Source: Microvirga terricola (lineage in GTDB: Bacteria; Pseudomonadota; Alphaproteobacteria; Rhizobiales; Beijerinckiaceae). Taken from it: DNA of 64,000 nt. Positions 1 to 9,133 of the stretch are shown in pieces. The position numbers and the translations under genes are program-made. The DNA lies in the NCBI RefSeq assembly GCF_011777495.1, contig NZ_JAATJS010000004.1, positions 459,724 to 523,723 on the forward strand. Reading direction: 5' to 3'. The stretch's first letter is position 1. Each line of letters begins with the position of its first letter. The notes beneath the pieces were generated by a model. That model saw only the letters and a program-made list of their open reading frames with translations. It searched no databases and had not been told where the DNA came from.

Positions 1-425
1 CCGGCGGTGAGGCCGCCGAACTGCACGAAAGCCTGTCCCGTACCGATGGACGTGTTGACGGTGCCCGCCTGGTTGTAGGGCAGGCCCGCCACACGGGTGA
101 TCTCGAAGCGGAGGAAGGCGCGGACGAGGCCGTAGGCGGTGGCGGTGCGCGCGTCGAGCTGAATGCGGCCGCGCGTACGGAAGCCGATGGTGTCGTTCAA
201 TCGCGTCAGCGGTTCGGCATACATGATTTCGGCGCGGGCGCGCCCACCGACGCGGAGACAGGTCTCCGTGCCGGGAAGATAGAAGAACCCGTTCCCATAC
301 GCCGTACAGATGCGGACCCAGTCGACGGCCTGGGCGGTCTTGGCGGGAAGATCGGCGGCTTGGGCGGTCGTGGCTGCAACGAAACTGGCCACGGCACCGA
401 AGATAAGGCTTCCGAAACGCTTCAT
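1..425 (-). CDS. Porin (Porin_2 family), N-terminal part
   Basis: This is an outer-membrane general porin of the alphaproteobacterial Porin_2 type, forming a beta-barrel for small solutes. The protein starts with a Sec signal peptide (MKRFGSLIF, cleavage probably after AQA near residue 23). A mature start rich in Ala/Asp/Lys follows, and then the family hallmark: a cysteine-bracketed segment (RICTAYGNGFFYLPGTETCLRVGG) leading into alternating strands such as GRARAEIMY and GRIQLDARTATAYG. The start ATG has a GGAGG Shine-Dalgarno 7 bases upstream. About 142 residues are present; family members usually run to 350-500, so the C-terminal part lies beyond base 1. Family assignment is confident; substrate preference cannot be told. 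Confidence 0.88.
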   Translation of the reverse strand, partial: MKRFGSLIFGAVASFVAATTAQAADLPAKTAQAVDWVRICTAYGNGFFYLPGTETCLRVGGRARAEIMYAEPLTRLNDTIGFRTRGRIQLDARTATAYGLVRAFLRFEITRVAGLPYNQAGTVNTSIGTGQAFVQFGGLTA

Positions 426-626
426 GAAATGGCCTCCAGCGGCCTGATTCCATACGATAAGCAGGCCTCAGCAAGCCAAGTCAGGTATTTTTTCAATCAG
501 AAGTCAATCGGACTCTGGGCGAGTTCTAGGCAGCTTATCTATTCATGTTGCATTCCGGATACTTTTCTCTCCGGAATATTCACCCATAGATACCCACAAA
601 GCGCGATTGACTCGAGTGGTACCCCG

Positions 627-905
627 TTATGGGAGCAGCCCCTGCTTCGCGCGGAGCCGTGCAAAGGCTTCGACATTGTCGCGTCCCTGCTGGATAATTT
701 TCTCATAGCTGCCGTCGCGCATCTTCTTGACGATGTCTTCGCGTACGGATGCGAAGTCGCTTTGCAGGCCGCCGCCATTGCCGAGGAGGCCCGGTGAGAA
801 GGCCCCGAAAGCCCCCTCAAGCGCGGGGTTACTTTGCGCCGAAGCCGCCGTTACCTGGAGCGCAAGAAGGGTTGCCACGGCGAAGCATGAAACGAGAATC
901 CGCAT
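627..905 (-). CDS. Small secreted protein of unknown function
   Basis: A 92-residue protein with a clear Sec signal peptide (MRILVSCFAVATLLALQ, cleavage likely after ASA near residue 23). The mature part is about 69 residues, with a Gly-rich stretch (LLGNGGG) and then a charged helical half (DIVKKMRDGSYEKIIQQGRDNVEAF). A strong SD (GAGGAGG) sits 8 bases before the ATG. It lies on the same strand as and upstream of the porin, separated by about 200 bases. I do not recognise a domain. A periplasmic helical protein is the most that can be said. Confidence 0.6.
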   Translation of the reverse strand: MRILVSCFAVATLLALQVTAASAQSNPALEGAFGAFSPGLLGNGGGLQSDFASVREDIVKKMRDGSYEKIIQQGRDNVEAFARLRAKQGLLP

Positions 906-1198
906 GATGCACCTCCTCGGGAGCGATTGTCGGAACAGCCGCGATTTGGCCGCACAGCTCTAACGCTCACGGTGGCACGCGGGTCCGACGGCTCACGCGA
1001 AATTCAAAAATTGCTCGCGGCCCTCCCCTCGGAGCCAAGGAAAAACCGGCCAAGGAGACTATCCAGGAAACGGCAAAGGAATTGGCAAAACAGGAGCATT
1101 GATGAGGGAGCGGAGCATTCCACTTAACTGACTAGAGGCACCCTCGCGGTTTCTCTCGCCGTAAGGGCTTAGGCCATCACCCTTTCAGGGAGGCGACG

Positions 1199-2851
1199 AT
1201 GGATGTGAGGTTGGAGCATGCGTTCGAGAAATACGAAAAGCTGAGCCCCTTCGAGATCAAGGACAAGCTGATCTCGCTGGCCAAGGAGCATTCCCGCAAA
1301 TCGGCAAGCGCCATGCTCAATGCCGGACGCGGTAATCCGAACTGGGTCGCCACAACGCCCCGCGACGCCTTTTTCCTTCTCGGGCAATTCGCGATGGAGG
1401 AATGCCGGCGCGTTTCGGACAGGCCGAACCTGGGCGGAATGCCGGAAGCTCCCGGCATCGCTGGGCGGCTCGAAAAGTTCGTCGAGGCCCATAAGGACGC
1501 ACCCGGCGCGGAAATGCTGCGGGACATGGTGCCTCTTGCCGTCAAGCGCTTCGGTTTTGTGCCGGACGCGTTCGTGCACGAACTCGTCGACTCTATCGTC
1601 GCCGACAACTATCCAGTGCCGGACCGGATGCTGGTCCATGCCGAGCAGGTCGTGCACGAATACCTGATGTGGGCGATGTGCGACAGCAAGCCCCCGCCCG
1701 GACAGTTCGATCTGTTCGCGGTCGAGGGTGGCACCGCCGCCATGTGCTACACCTTCAAATCGCTGATCCAGAACCACATTCTGCACAAGGGCGACACCAT
1801 CGCGCTCGGGGTTCCGATCTTCACGCCCTATCTCGAAATCCCGCACCTGAACGATTACGAGTTCAAGGTCGTCAACGTGGTCGCGACGCAGGAGAACCTA
1901 TTCCAGTATTCGGACAAGGAGCTGGCGAAGCTGGAAGACCCGAAGGTCAAGGCGTTCTTCCTGGTCAATCCGGGCAATCCGACCTCCGCCGCCATCGCCC
2001 CCGAGGTGATCGAAAAGCTCGTGGATCTCGTGAAGAGGAAGCGGCCGGATCTCCTGATCCTCACGGACGATGTTTACGGCACCTTCGTGCACAACTTCCG
2101 CTCGCTCATGGCGGATCTGCCCCGCAACACCATCGGCGTCTACTCGTATTCTAAGTATTTCGGATGCACCGGATGGCGTCTCGGGGTCGTCGCGATTCAT
2201 CAGGACAACATCATCGACGAGATGATCGCCAAGCACCCCAAGGCGATCACCGAAGAGTTGAACAAGCGCTACGGCTCGCTGACGTTGGAGCCGTCGAAAA
2301 TGAAGTTCATCGACCGCATGGTGGCCGATAGCCGCGATGTGGCGCTGAACCACACGGCGGGGTTATCGCTTCCGCAGCAGGTCATGATGACCCTGTTCTC
2401 CCTGTTCCAGATGCTCGACAAGGATGAGACCTATCGCGAGGCCACGATGGGCATTGTCCATCGGCGCGTGGCGGCGACGGTGGAAGGGCTAGGCATTCCG
2501 GCCACCACCGGGACGCACCCGCTCTTCGCGGCCTATTACGGCCTGATCGACTTCGAGTTCTGGCTCAAGAAGTTCGGGGGCGAAGACGTCGCCAAGTTCA
2601 TGCGGGCGCATTATCACCCGCTCGACATCGTCTATCGCCTCGCCGACCAGCACGGGGTCGTCCTGCTGAACGGCGGCGGCTTCGAGGCGCCGAACTGGTC
2701 GGTCCGAATCTCGTTCGCGAACCTTCCGGACGATGTCTATGACGATATCGGCCGCATCGTCCGCTCGGTCGCATCGACCTACGTGGAAGCCTACCGATTC
2801 TCGGCCAATGGCGGGGCCGTGTCCAAGGGCAAGGATAAAGCGAAGAAGTGA
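1199..2851 (+). CDS. asdA: Aspartate 4-decarboxylase (bifunctional aspartate aminotransferase/decarboxylase)
   Basis: A PLP-dependent fold-type I enzyme converting L-aspartate to L-alanine and CO2, consuming a proton. It is 550 residues, the length of the Asd/AspD family and much longer than plain aspartate aminotransferases. The N-terminus carries the Asd-type GRGNPNW segment. The PLP Schiff-base lysine is in [14 protein letters not shown] at Lys319, and the substrate-loop [10 protein letters not shown] is present. The start has an AGGGAGG SD 6 bases upstream. Two AspT antiporter genes follow directly, reproducing the aspD-aspT arrangement known from Tetragenococcus and Comamonas. The product very likely works in the cytoplasm, decarboxylating aspartate imported by AspT while alanine leaves. 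Family recognition is strong; the physiological role is inferred. Confidence 0.9.
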   Translation: MDVRLEHAFEKYEKLSPFEIKDKLISLAKEHSRKSASAMLNAGRGNPNWVATTPRDAFFLLGQFAMEECRRVSDRPNLGGMPEAPGIAGRLEKFVEAHKDAPGAEMLRDMVPLAVKRFGFVPDAFVHELVDSIVADNYPVPDRMLVHAEQVVHEYLMWAMCDSKPPPGQFDLFAVEGGTAAMCYTFKSLIQNHILHKGDTIALGVPIFTPYLEIPHLNDYEFKVVNVVATQENLFQYSDKELAKLEDPKVKAFFLVNPGNPTSAAIAPEVIEKLVDLVKRKRPDLLILTDDVYGTFVHNFRSLMADLPRNTIGVYSYSKYFGCTGWRLGVVAIHQDNIIDEMIAKHPKAITEELNKRYGSLTLEPSKMKFIDRMVADSRDVALNHTAGLSLPQQVMMTLFSLFQMLDKDETYREATMGIVHRRVAATVEGLGIPATTGTHPLFAAYYGLIDFEFWLKKFGGEDVAKFMRAHYHPLDIVYRLADQHGVVLLNGGGFEAPNWSVRISFANLPDDVYDDIGRIVRSVASTYVEAYRFSANGGAVSKGKDKAKK

Positions 2852-2931
2852 ATCGATTTGGACCCCCGCGGAAACGCGGGGGCTTCCGCTCCAAAGGCAT
2901 GGTCGGCGCAAAAGCGCGAAGGAGGAATGCC

Positions 2932-4668
2932 ATGTGGGATTGGTTCGTTCACACGCTCCGGACCTACCCGGAAATCGCCATCTTCCTCTCGCTGGCCATC
3001 GGCTATTTCGTCGGCGGCTTTACGTTCAAGGGGCTGGGGCTCGGAACGGTGACATCGACGCTGCTCGCCGCCATTCTCATCGGCCAGCTCGGAATCACCG
3101 TGTCGCCGACCGTCAAATCCGTGTTCTTCCTCATGTTCCTGTTCGCCATCGGCTACGGCGTCGGACCGCAATTCGTGCGCGGCATTGCCAAAGACGGCCT
3201 GCCGCAAGCGATCTTTTCGCTCATCATGGCCATCTTCTGTCTGGTGACGGCCTATATCGCGGCCCGGATCGCCGGTTACGACCTCGGCTCGGCGGCGGGG
3301 CTTTATGCGGGCGCGACCACGATTTCGGCCTCGATGGGCCTTGCGACCGATGCCATCAACCGGATCGGACTGCCCGCCGACCAGACGAAGCAGCTTCTCG
3401 ACGCGATCCCCGTCGCATACGCCGTGACCTACATCTTCGGCACCATCGGCTCCGCGATCATTCTGGCGCTGATCGGCCCCGCGCTCCTCGGCATCGACCT
3501 GGAGGCCGAGTGCAAGCGCTATGAGAAGGAGCATGGCGGCAAGGTCGCTGCAGGCGGCGAAGGAACCGCGTGGCACCGCTTTGAACTGCGTGCTTTCCGC
3601 ATCGATCCCGGCTCCATCGTCATCGGCAAGACCGCACGTGAGGCCGAAGCGCTGGCGCCGCAGGGCGCGCGCGTCTTCATCGAGCGCATCCGGCGCGCCG
3701 GCAAGATTCAGGACGCGACCGAGGACACCGTGCTGCAAGCGGGCGATGTCGTCGCCATCGCAGGCCGCCGCGACGTGCTGGTAAGCCTTTTGAGCCCCGC
3801 CGAGATCGCAGCCCGTCTCGGCACCGAGACGGCGCGTCCCAAGGTCGAAGAGGTAGACGACCGGGAATTGCTCGCCGTTCCGGCAGGCGGCGTCGATGTT
3901 TATGTCACGAGTAAGGATGCTGACGGCAAGACGCTGGCGCAGCTTGCCAACCTGCCGATGGCGCGCGGGGTGTTCCTGCGCAAGATCACGCGCGGCCCGA
4001 CGGCGACCGACATTCCGATCCTGCCAGATACCACCGTCCATCGCGGCGATATCCTGACCCTCGTCGGCCGGACGCAAGACATCACCGGCGCAGGCAAGGC
4101 CTTGGGCTATATCGACAAGGCGACCGACGTGACGGATGTCGCCTTCGTGGGCGCGGCCATCACCATCGGCGCGCTCATCGGCGCATTGGTCTTCAAGATG
4201 GGCGGCATTCCGCTGACGCTCTCGACCTCCGGCGGCGCGCTGATTGCGGGCCTGTTCTTCGGCTGGCTGCGCTCGGTGCACCCGACCTTCGGGCGCATCC
4301 CCTCCTCGACCGTGTGGTTCATGAACTCGGTCGGCCTCAACGTCTTCATTGCAGTCGTCGGTATCTCATCCGGCCCGAGCTTCGTCGCGGGGCTCCAGCA
4401 ACTCGGCATCAGCCTGTTTCTCTGGGGCATTCTCGTCACCACGATCCCGCTGATTTTGGGCATCTATATGGGCAAGTACGTCTTCCGGTTCGATCCGGCG
4501 ATCCTTTTGGGATGCTGCGCCGGCGCGCGCACGACGACGGCGGCTCTCGGCATGATTACCGAGCGGGCGAAAAGCCAGATCCCCGGCCTCGGCTACACGG
4601 TGACCTACGCCATCGGCAACACGGTGCTCACCATTTGGGGCATGATCATCGTCATGCTGCTCTCCTGA
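2932..4668 (+). CDS. aspT: AspT-type aspartate:alanine antiporter, copy 1
   Basis: An inner-membrane exchanger of the aspartate-alanine (AAE) family, importing aspartate and exporting alanine in an electrogenic cycle. At 578 residues it has the family layout: about five N-terminal membrane segments (starting [18 protein letters not shown]), two cytosolic RCK_C/TrkA_C-like domains around residues 205-290 and 300-385, and a C-terminal membrane half ending near [17 protein letters not shown]. An upstream in-frame extension exists from 2848. The start at 2932 is chosen because GGAGG lies 7 bases before it and the protein then begins like the second copy. It sits 80 bases after the decarboxylase and 10 before copy 2, so co-transcription is likely. 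Confidence 0.87.
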   Translation: MWDWFVHTLRTYPEIAIFLSLAIGYFVGGFTFKGLGLGTVTSTLLAAILIGQLGITVSPTVKSVFFLMFLFAIGYGVGPQFVRGIAKDGLPQAIFSLIMAIFCLVTAYIAARIAGYDLGSAAGLYAGATTISASMGLATDAINRIGLPADQTKQLLDAIPVAYAVTYIFGTIGSAIILALIGPALLGIDLEAECKRYEKEHGGKVAAGGEGTAWHRFELRAFRIDPGSIVIGKTAREAEALAPQGARVFIERIRRAGKIQDATEDTVLQAGDVVAIAGRRDVLVSLLSPAEIAARLGTETARPKVEEVDDRELLAVPAGGVDVYVTSKDADGKTLAQLANLPMARGVFLRKITRGPTATDIPILPDTTVHRGDILTLVGRTQDITGAGKALGYIDKATDVTDVAFVGAAITIGALIGALVFKMGGIPLTLSTSGGALIAGLFFGWLRSVHPTFGRIPSSTVWFMNSVGLNVFIAVVGISSGPSFVAGLQQLGISLFLWGILVTTIPLILGIYMGKYVFRFDPAILLGCCAGARTTTAALGMITERAKSQIPGLGYTVTYAIGNTVLTIWGMIIVMLLS

Positions 4669-4678
4669 GGAGGCCGGC

Positions 4679-6358
4679 TTGCAGGCCGCCTCGGAGATTC
4701 TCAGGCAGCATCCGGAACTGGCGATCTTTCTCGCCCTTTCGGTCGGCTATGCGCTGGGCAAGATCCGTATCGGCACCTTCACTCTCGGCTCGGTGACGGG
4801 CGTGCTGCTTGCGGGCGTCGCCATCGGCCAGTTCGACGTCAAGGTGTCATCGGACCTGCAGACCGTCTTCTTCCTGCTCTTCCTCTTCACGATCGGCTAC
4901 CGGGTCGGGCCGCAGTTCTTTTCCGGCCTGACCAAGACCGGTTTGCCGCAGATCGCCCTGACAACGCTGCTCTGTGTCACCGGCCTCATCCTGGCGATTG
5001 CCGTCTCCAAGATCTTCGGCTTCGATGCAGGCACAGCAGGTGGACTGGTCGCGGGCGCGCTGACGGAATCCGCCACCGTCGGCATCGCCTCCGACGCCAT
5101 CCGCCGCCTTGGCCTGCCGGATGCGCAGTCGCAGATCCTTCTCGCCAATGTCGCCACGGCGTTTGCCGTCTCTTACCTCATCGGTGTCATCTGCGTGACG
5201 TGGTTTCTCTCCTCCGTCGCGCCGCGCATCATGCGGGTCGACATCGTGGCGGCGTGCCGGGAGCTTGAGGCCTCCATGGGCACGAAACGGGCGGAGGAGC
5301 CCGGCGTGGTCTCGGCGCACCGGGCTTTCGAATTGCGCGCCTTTCGCCTGCCGCACATTGCCCACGGTAAAACCGCGGCGGATCTCGAATCCCTCTTCGA
5401 TCGACGCGTCTTCGTGGAGCGCGTCCGTCGCAAAGGCGTGATGATGCCAGGCGCTCGCACGATGCTGTTGGAAAACGGCGACGTCATCGCCCTCGGCGGC
5501 CCGCGCCAGACGCTGATGGAGGCGCACAGGCTCATCGGTGCAGAAGAGGTGGAGGATACGGAGCTTTTGGACATTCCCGCGACCAGCGTCGATGTGGTTC
5601 TGACGAGCGGGAAATTCGCCGGCAAGACCCTCGAGGATCTGGGCCACGACGAGGCGGCGCGCGGCCTTTTTCTCCGCAGGATCACGCGGGGTGGGAACGA
5701 ACTGCCCTACACGCCCCGAACGATCCTGCAACGCGGCGACATCGTCACCCTTGTCGGCCTGAAAAACCACATCGACCAGGTCGCCTCGGCCATCGGTTAC
5801 GTGGACCGCCCGACAAACGCGACCGACATGGTCGTGGTGGGCGCGAGCATCTTTCTTGGCGGCCTCATCGGCCTGCCCTCGCTGCACTGGCACGGGCTGG
5901 AAATTGGCCTTGGAGTCAGTATCGGCGCGCTGATCGGCGGGCTTGTCTGCGGCTGGTTGCGTGCGACCCACCGGTTCTTCGCCGCCATTCCTGAGGCCGC
6001 GCTGTGGCTCTTCGACTCCCTTGGGCTGACCGCCTTCATCGCCGTCGTCGGCATCTCCGCCGGGCCGCGCTTCTTCGCCGGCTTGAGCGAGGCAGGCATC
6101 GGCATCGTTATCGGTGCGATCCTCATCGTCATCTTGCCGCATCTCGTCACGGTGCTCGTCGGCTACTACGTCATGAAGATGCATCCCGGCATCCTGCTCG
6201 GCGTCTGCGCGGGCGCGGGAACCTCCGGCCCCGCTCTCGCAGCGGTGCAGGAAAAGGCGGACAGCAAGGTGCCGACGCTCGGCTACGGCCTATCCTATGC
6301 GGTCGGCAACATTCTTCTGGCGCTCTGGGGAACAATCATCGTCGCCGCCGTTCATTGA
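4679..6358 (+). CDS. AspT-type aspartate:alanine antiporter, copy 2 (TTG start)
   Basis: A second AAE-family antiporter of 559 residues with the same architecture as its neighbour: N-terminal membrane bundle (PELAIFLALSVGYALGKI), two RCK_C-like domains in the middle, and a C-terminal membrane bundle with GISAGPRFFAGL and a terminal GNILLALWGTIIVAAV. The start is a TTG. It is supported by GAGGAGG, which overlaps the stop codon of copy 1 and lies 5 bases upstream, pointing to translational coupling. The two copies are clearly related yet diverged along their whole length, so this is an old tandem duplication. It may form a mixed dimer with copy 1 or carry a different amino acid pair; the sequence does not decide. 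Confidence 0.85.
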   Translation: MQAASEILRQHPELAIFLALSVGYALGKIRIGTFTLGSVTGVLLAGVAIGQFDVKVSSDLQTVFFLLFLFTIGYRVGPQFFSGLTKTGLPQIALTTLLCVTGLILAIAVSKIFGFDAGTAGGLVAGALTESATVGIASDAIRRLGLPDAQSQILLANVATAFAVSYLIGVICVTWFLSSVAPRIMRVDIVAACRELEASMGTKRAEEPGVVSAHRAFELRAFRLPHIAHGKTAADLESLFDRRVFVERVRRKGVMMPGARTMLLENGDVIALGGPRQTLMEAHRLIGAEEVEDTELLDIPATSVDVVLTSGKFAGKTLEDLGHDEAARGLFLRRITRGGNELPYTPRTILQRGDIVTLVGLKNHIDQVASAIGYVDRPTNATDMVVVGASIFLGGLIGLPSLHWHGLEIGLGVSIGALIGGLVCGWLRATHRFFAAIPEAALWLFDSLGLTAFIAVVGISAGPRFFAGLSEAGIGIVIGAILIVILPHLVTVLVGYYVMKMHPGILLGVCAGAGTSGPALAAVQEKADSKVPTLGYGLSYAVGNILLALWGTIIVAAVH

Positions 6359-6389
6359 GGGCAGGTGCGCAACGGGAAGGAGCTTTGCC

Positions 6390-6947
6390 ATGGCAACCGT
6401 CACAGCGCTCCCGAAAGACCGGAGATCGCAAGGTCCGTGGCTGCTGATCGCGGGCGTCGTCGCCCTCATTCTCGGCCTGATCGGCCTCTACTTCACCCTC
6501 GGCCTGACCGTGGTCAGCGTGCTCTGGTACGGCGTGCTCCTCCTCGCCGCAGGCGTGATGCAATGCATCGAGTCCCTCGGCATCGGCACAGCCGAAGGGG
6601 GCAAGTCGCAGCGGATACCCGGTATCGTTTTAGGCCTGATCTACGCGGCGGCTGGGCTGTGGGCGATCTTCAACCCCGAGCGGGTTACGCTTGTCCTCAC
6701 CCTCGTGCTCGGCATCGCACTGATCGCATCGGGCGTGCTGAAGGCGTCCTGGTATTTCTTCGACAAGTCCAAACGCTCGACCGGCGCGTTGATGCTCGCG
6801 GGCGTCATCTCGCTCGTTCTCGGCTCGCTACTGATCGCACAATGGCCGTTCTCCGGCGCCTGGGCCGTTGGACTTCTCATCTCGTGCGATCTGCTCGCAC
6901 ACGGCCTCGCCTTGTCCTGGGCGGGGCTGAAGAATACGCGAGCCTGA
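6390..6947 (+). CDS. hdeD: HdeD-family (DUF308) membrane protein
   Basis: A 185-residue inner-membrane protein with six predicted hydrophobic helices in three DUF308 repeats (LLIAGVVALILGLIGLYF, then IVLGLIYAAAGLWAIF, then LMLAGVISLVLGSLLI). In Escherichia coli HdeD belongs to the acid-resistance island and protects dense cultures at low pH; the mechanism is unknown. The start at 6390 is preferred over a longer frame from 6297, because AAGGAG lies 8 bases upstream and the added N-terminus would be unlike the family. It follows the decarboxylase and two AspT genes at 31 bases, so it probably belongs to the same acid-response transcription unit. The role is inferred from family and context. Confidence 0.82.
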   Translation: MATVTALPKDRRSQGPWLLIAGVVALILGLIGLYFTLGLTVVSVLWYGVLLLAAGVMQCIESLGIGTAEGGKSQRIPGIVLGLIYAAAGLWAIFNPERVTLVLTLVLGIALIASGVLKASWYFFDKSKRSTGALMLAGVISLVLGSLLIAQWPFSGAWAVGLLISCDLLAHGLALSWAGLKNTRA

Positions 6948-6959
6948 CACCCTTACGCG

Positions 6960-7961
6960 TCATCCAGCGAATGCGCCAAAAAGCAGTTCATAAGAGCGCT
7001 TGCGCGCCGCGTGATCGTAGATCGCGGAGGTGATCATCACCTCGTCGGCCTGGGTCGCCGTAACGAGCGGCATCACCGACGCCCTCACCGTCTCGGGCGA
7101 GCAGACGAAGAGCCGCGCGCGGTTGCGTTGGATCACCTCCCGCTCCGCCGCGCTGTAAGGATAGGACAGCGCCTCTTCCGGGCTCGGCAGCGGCGCGTAT
7201 TCGCCTCGCATGCGCCGCAGCCAGTTGAGATCCATGCTCGACGCGAGGCGCTCCGCCTCCTCATCCGTTTCCGCGCAGATCGCCGCGACGGTGAGAATGG
7301 CGTGCGGCTCGCTCCGCCATTCCGAGGGGGTGAACCCGTTGCGATAGCTCACCATGGCATCGACCGCATCATAGCTCGCGAAATGATGCGCAAAGGCGAA
7401 GCCCGTGCCGCGCACGGCGGCGACCCGCGCGCCATAGTCGCTCGATCCCAAGATCCAGAGGGGCGGCAGCGGCACGCCGGAGGGCATGACCTCGATCTTG
7501 TTGAACGGATGTCCCTCAGGAATCCGCCGGTTTTCCAACATCATCAGCTCGCTCAGGCGTTCCTGAAAGTCGTCGCGTCCCCTCTCCTCCTGAAAACGCC
7601 GCAAGGCATAGGACGTGATTGGGTCCGTGCCCGGCGCGCGGCCAAGGCCCAGGTCGATCCTGCCGGGAAAGAGCGCTTCCAGCAGCTTGAACCGCTCGGC
7701 CACCATCAGCGGCGCGTGGTTGGGCAGCATGACGCCGCCCGATCCCACCCGGATGCGCTCGGTCACAGCGGCGATCTGGCCGATCATGATTTCCGGCGCG
7801 CCGCTGGCGACGGATGGCAGATTGTGATGCTCGGCCACCCAATAGCGCGTGTAGCCGAGGCGATCCGCATGGCGGGCAAGATCGAGCGTGTTTCGCAAAG
7901 CCTGGGCGGGCGTTGAGCCGGAGGTCACGAAAGACAGGTCGAGGATCGAAACAGGAGGCAT
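6960..7961 (-). CDS. LLM-class flavin-dependent oxidoreductase (MsnO8-like)
   Basis: A luciferase-like monooxygenase-fold TIM-barrel protein of 333 residues, expected to use FMNH2 with unknown substrates. Family signatures include [16 protein letters not shown] at the N-terminus, [19 protein letters not shown] around residue 40-60, the glycine run [12 protein letters not shown], and [18 protein letters not shown]. These match the MsnO8-type branch common in proteobacterial chromosomes. It converges on the hdeD end with 12 bases between stops, and diverges from the aldo/keto reductase gene across a 150-base shared upstream region. The SD is weak. The substrate cannot be deduced. Confidence 0.82.
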   Translation of the reverse strand: MPPVSILDLSFVTSGSTPAQALRNTLDLARHADRLGYTRYWVAEHHNLPSVASGAPEIMIGQIAAVTERIRVGSGGVMLPNHAPLMVAERFKLLEALFPGRIDLGLGRAPGTDPITSYALRRFQEERGRDDFQERLSELMMLENRRIPEGHPFNKIEVMPSGVPLPPLWILGSSDYGARVAAVRGTGFAFAHHFASYDAVDAMVSYRNGFTPSEWRSEPHAILTVAAICAETDEEAERLASSMDLNWLRRMRGEYAPLPSPEEALSYPYSAAEREVIQRNRARLFVCSPETVRASVMPLVTATQADEVMITSAIYDHAARKRSYELLFGAFAG

Positions 7962-8111
7962 GTTGGTGAGGTCCGGGAGGATTGCTGTTAGGAGCGTTGT
8001 CAGGCGGAGTCAGTTGGAGAAGATAGAGGAATCATCAGGCAGCGCCGCCCTTCATCTCTCATCGAGAATGGCGGCTCCTGCTACAGATCGGCATCAGATC
8101 GGGAGATCACA

Positions 8112-9059
8112 ATGGAAAAGCGTCGGCTCGGCCGCTCGGAACTCATGGTTTCGCCCCTTTGCCTCGGCTGCAACGTCTTTGGCTGGACGGCGGATGAGGC
8201 GACCTCCTTCAAGATTCTCGACGCCTACGTCGATGCCGGGCTGAACTTCATCGACACAGCGGATGTCTATTCCACCTGGGTGCCGGGCAATAAGGGCGGC
8301 GAGTCGGAAACCATCATCGGCAAATGGCTGAAACAGCGCGGCAACCGTGACAAGGTCATCATCGCCACCAAGGTCGGCTCGGAAATGGGCCCCGACAAAA
8401 AGGGCCTGTCGAAAGCCTATATCCGCTCGGCCGTCGAAGCCTCGCTGCAACGCCTGCACACGGATTATATCGATCTTTACCAATCGCACCGCGACGACCT
8501 TGAAACGCCGCAGCAGGAAACGCTGGGCGCGTATGAGGAACTGATCCGGGACGGCAAGGTGCGCGCCATCGGCGCATCGAACTTCACGGCGGCGCGGCTG
8601 AAGGAATCTCTCGAGATCAGCACCGAACTCGGCCTCCCGCGCTATGAGAGCCTGCAGAACAAATACAACCTCTACGACCGCGCCGAGTTCGAGAGCGAAC
8701 TCGCCCCCCTGTGCCAGGCCAACGAGGTCGGCGTCATTCCCTATTACGGCCTCGCCAGCGGCTTCCTGACCGGCAAATATCGCTCAGAGGCGGATTTCGG
8801 AAAGAGCGCGCGCGGCGGGCGCATGGCCAACTATCTCAATGATCGGGGCCGACGCATTCTGGCGGCACTCGATGAGGTGGCGGGCCGGACCGGCACAAAC
8901 CCGGCCCAGGTCGCGCTTGCCTGGCTCATGAGCCGTGTCACCGCGCCCATCGCCAGCGCCACGAGCCTGGAGCAGTTGAAGGATCTTGTCGCGTCCACGA
9001 CGCTTCGTCTCGATCCTGCGGATATCGCGAAGCTCGACGAGGCCAGCGCCGGACAGTAA
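8112..9059 (+). CDS. Aldo/keto reductase
   Basis: An NAD(P)H-dependent (beta/alpha)8-barrel oxidoreductase of 315 residues that reduces aldehydes and ketones. The catalytic tetrad region is visible: Asp and Tyr in FIDTADVYSTW (about residues 51-61), Lys in VIIATKVGSEM, and the strand IDLYQSHRDD around 115-125. The cofactor-binding end is GASNFTA and the C-terminal ASATSLEQLKDLV. It is encoded divergently from the LLM oxidoreductase and 74 bases ahead of the Old Yellow Enzyme gene, so this is a small redox or carbonyl-detoxification neighbourhood. The SD (GGGAG) is modest. Family is secure; substrate unknown. Confidence 0.88.
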   Translation: MEKRRLGRSELMVSPLCLGCNVFGWTADEATSFKILDAYVDAGLNFIDTADVYSTWVPGNKGGESETIIGKWLKQRGNRDKVIIATKVGSEMGPDKKGLSKAYIRSAVEASLQRLHTDYIDLYQSHRDDLETPQQETLGAYEELIRDGKVRAIGASNFTAARLKESLEISTELGLPRYESLQNKYNLYDRAEFESELAPLCQANEVGVIPYYGLASGFLTGKYRSEADFGKSARGGRMANYLNDRGRRILAALDEVAGRTGTNPAQVALAWLMSRVTAPIASATSLEQLKDLVASTTLRLDPADIAKLDEASAGQ

Positions 9060-9133
9060 AGCCGGAACGCTCATGGCTGCCCTTCGTTGCACCGAACGGG
9101 GGGCATTACCTCGTGTACCCGAGGCATTGAGCC

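Noticed and set aside
1030..1102. A Lys/Glu-rich reading frame ending GAKEKPAKETIQETAKELAKQEH before a stop
   Set aside because: It looks helix-like, but no ATG, GTG or TTG start lies in frame after the preceding stop, and there is no SD. It could be a remnant, but support is too thin.
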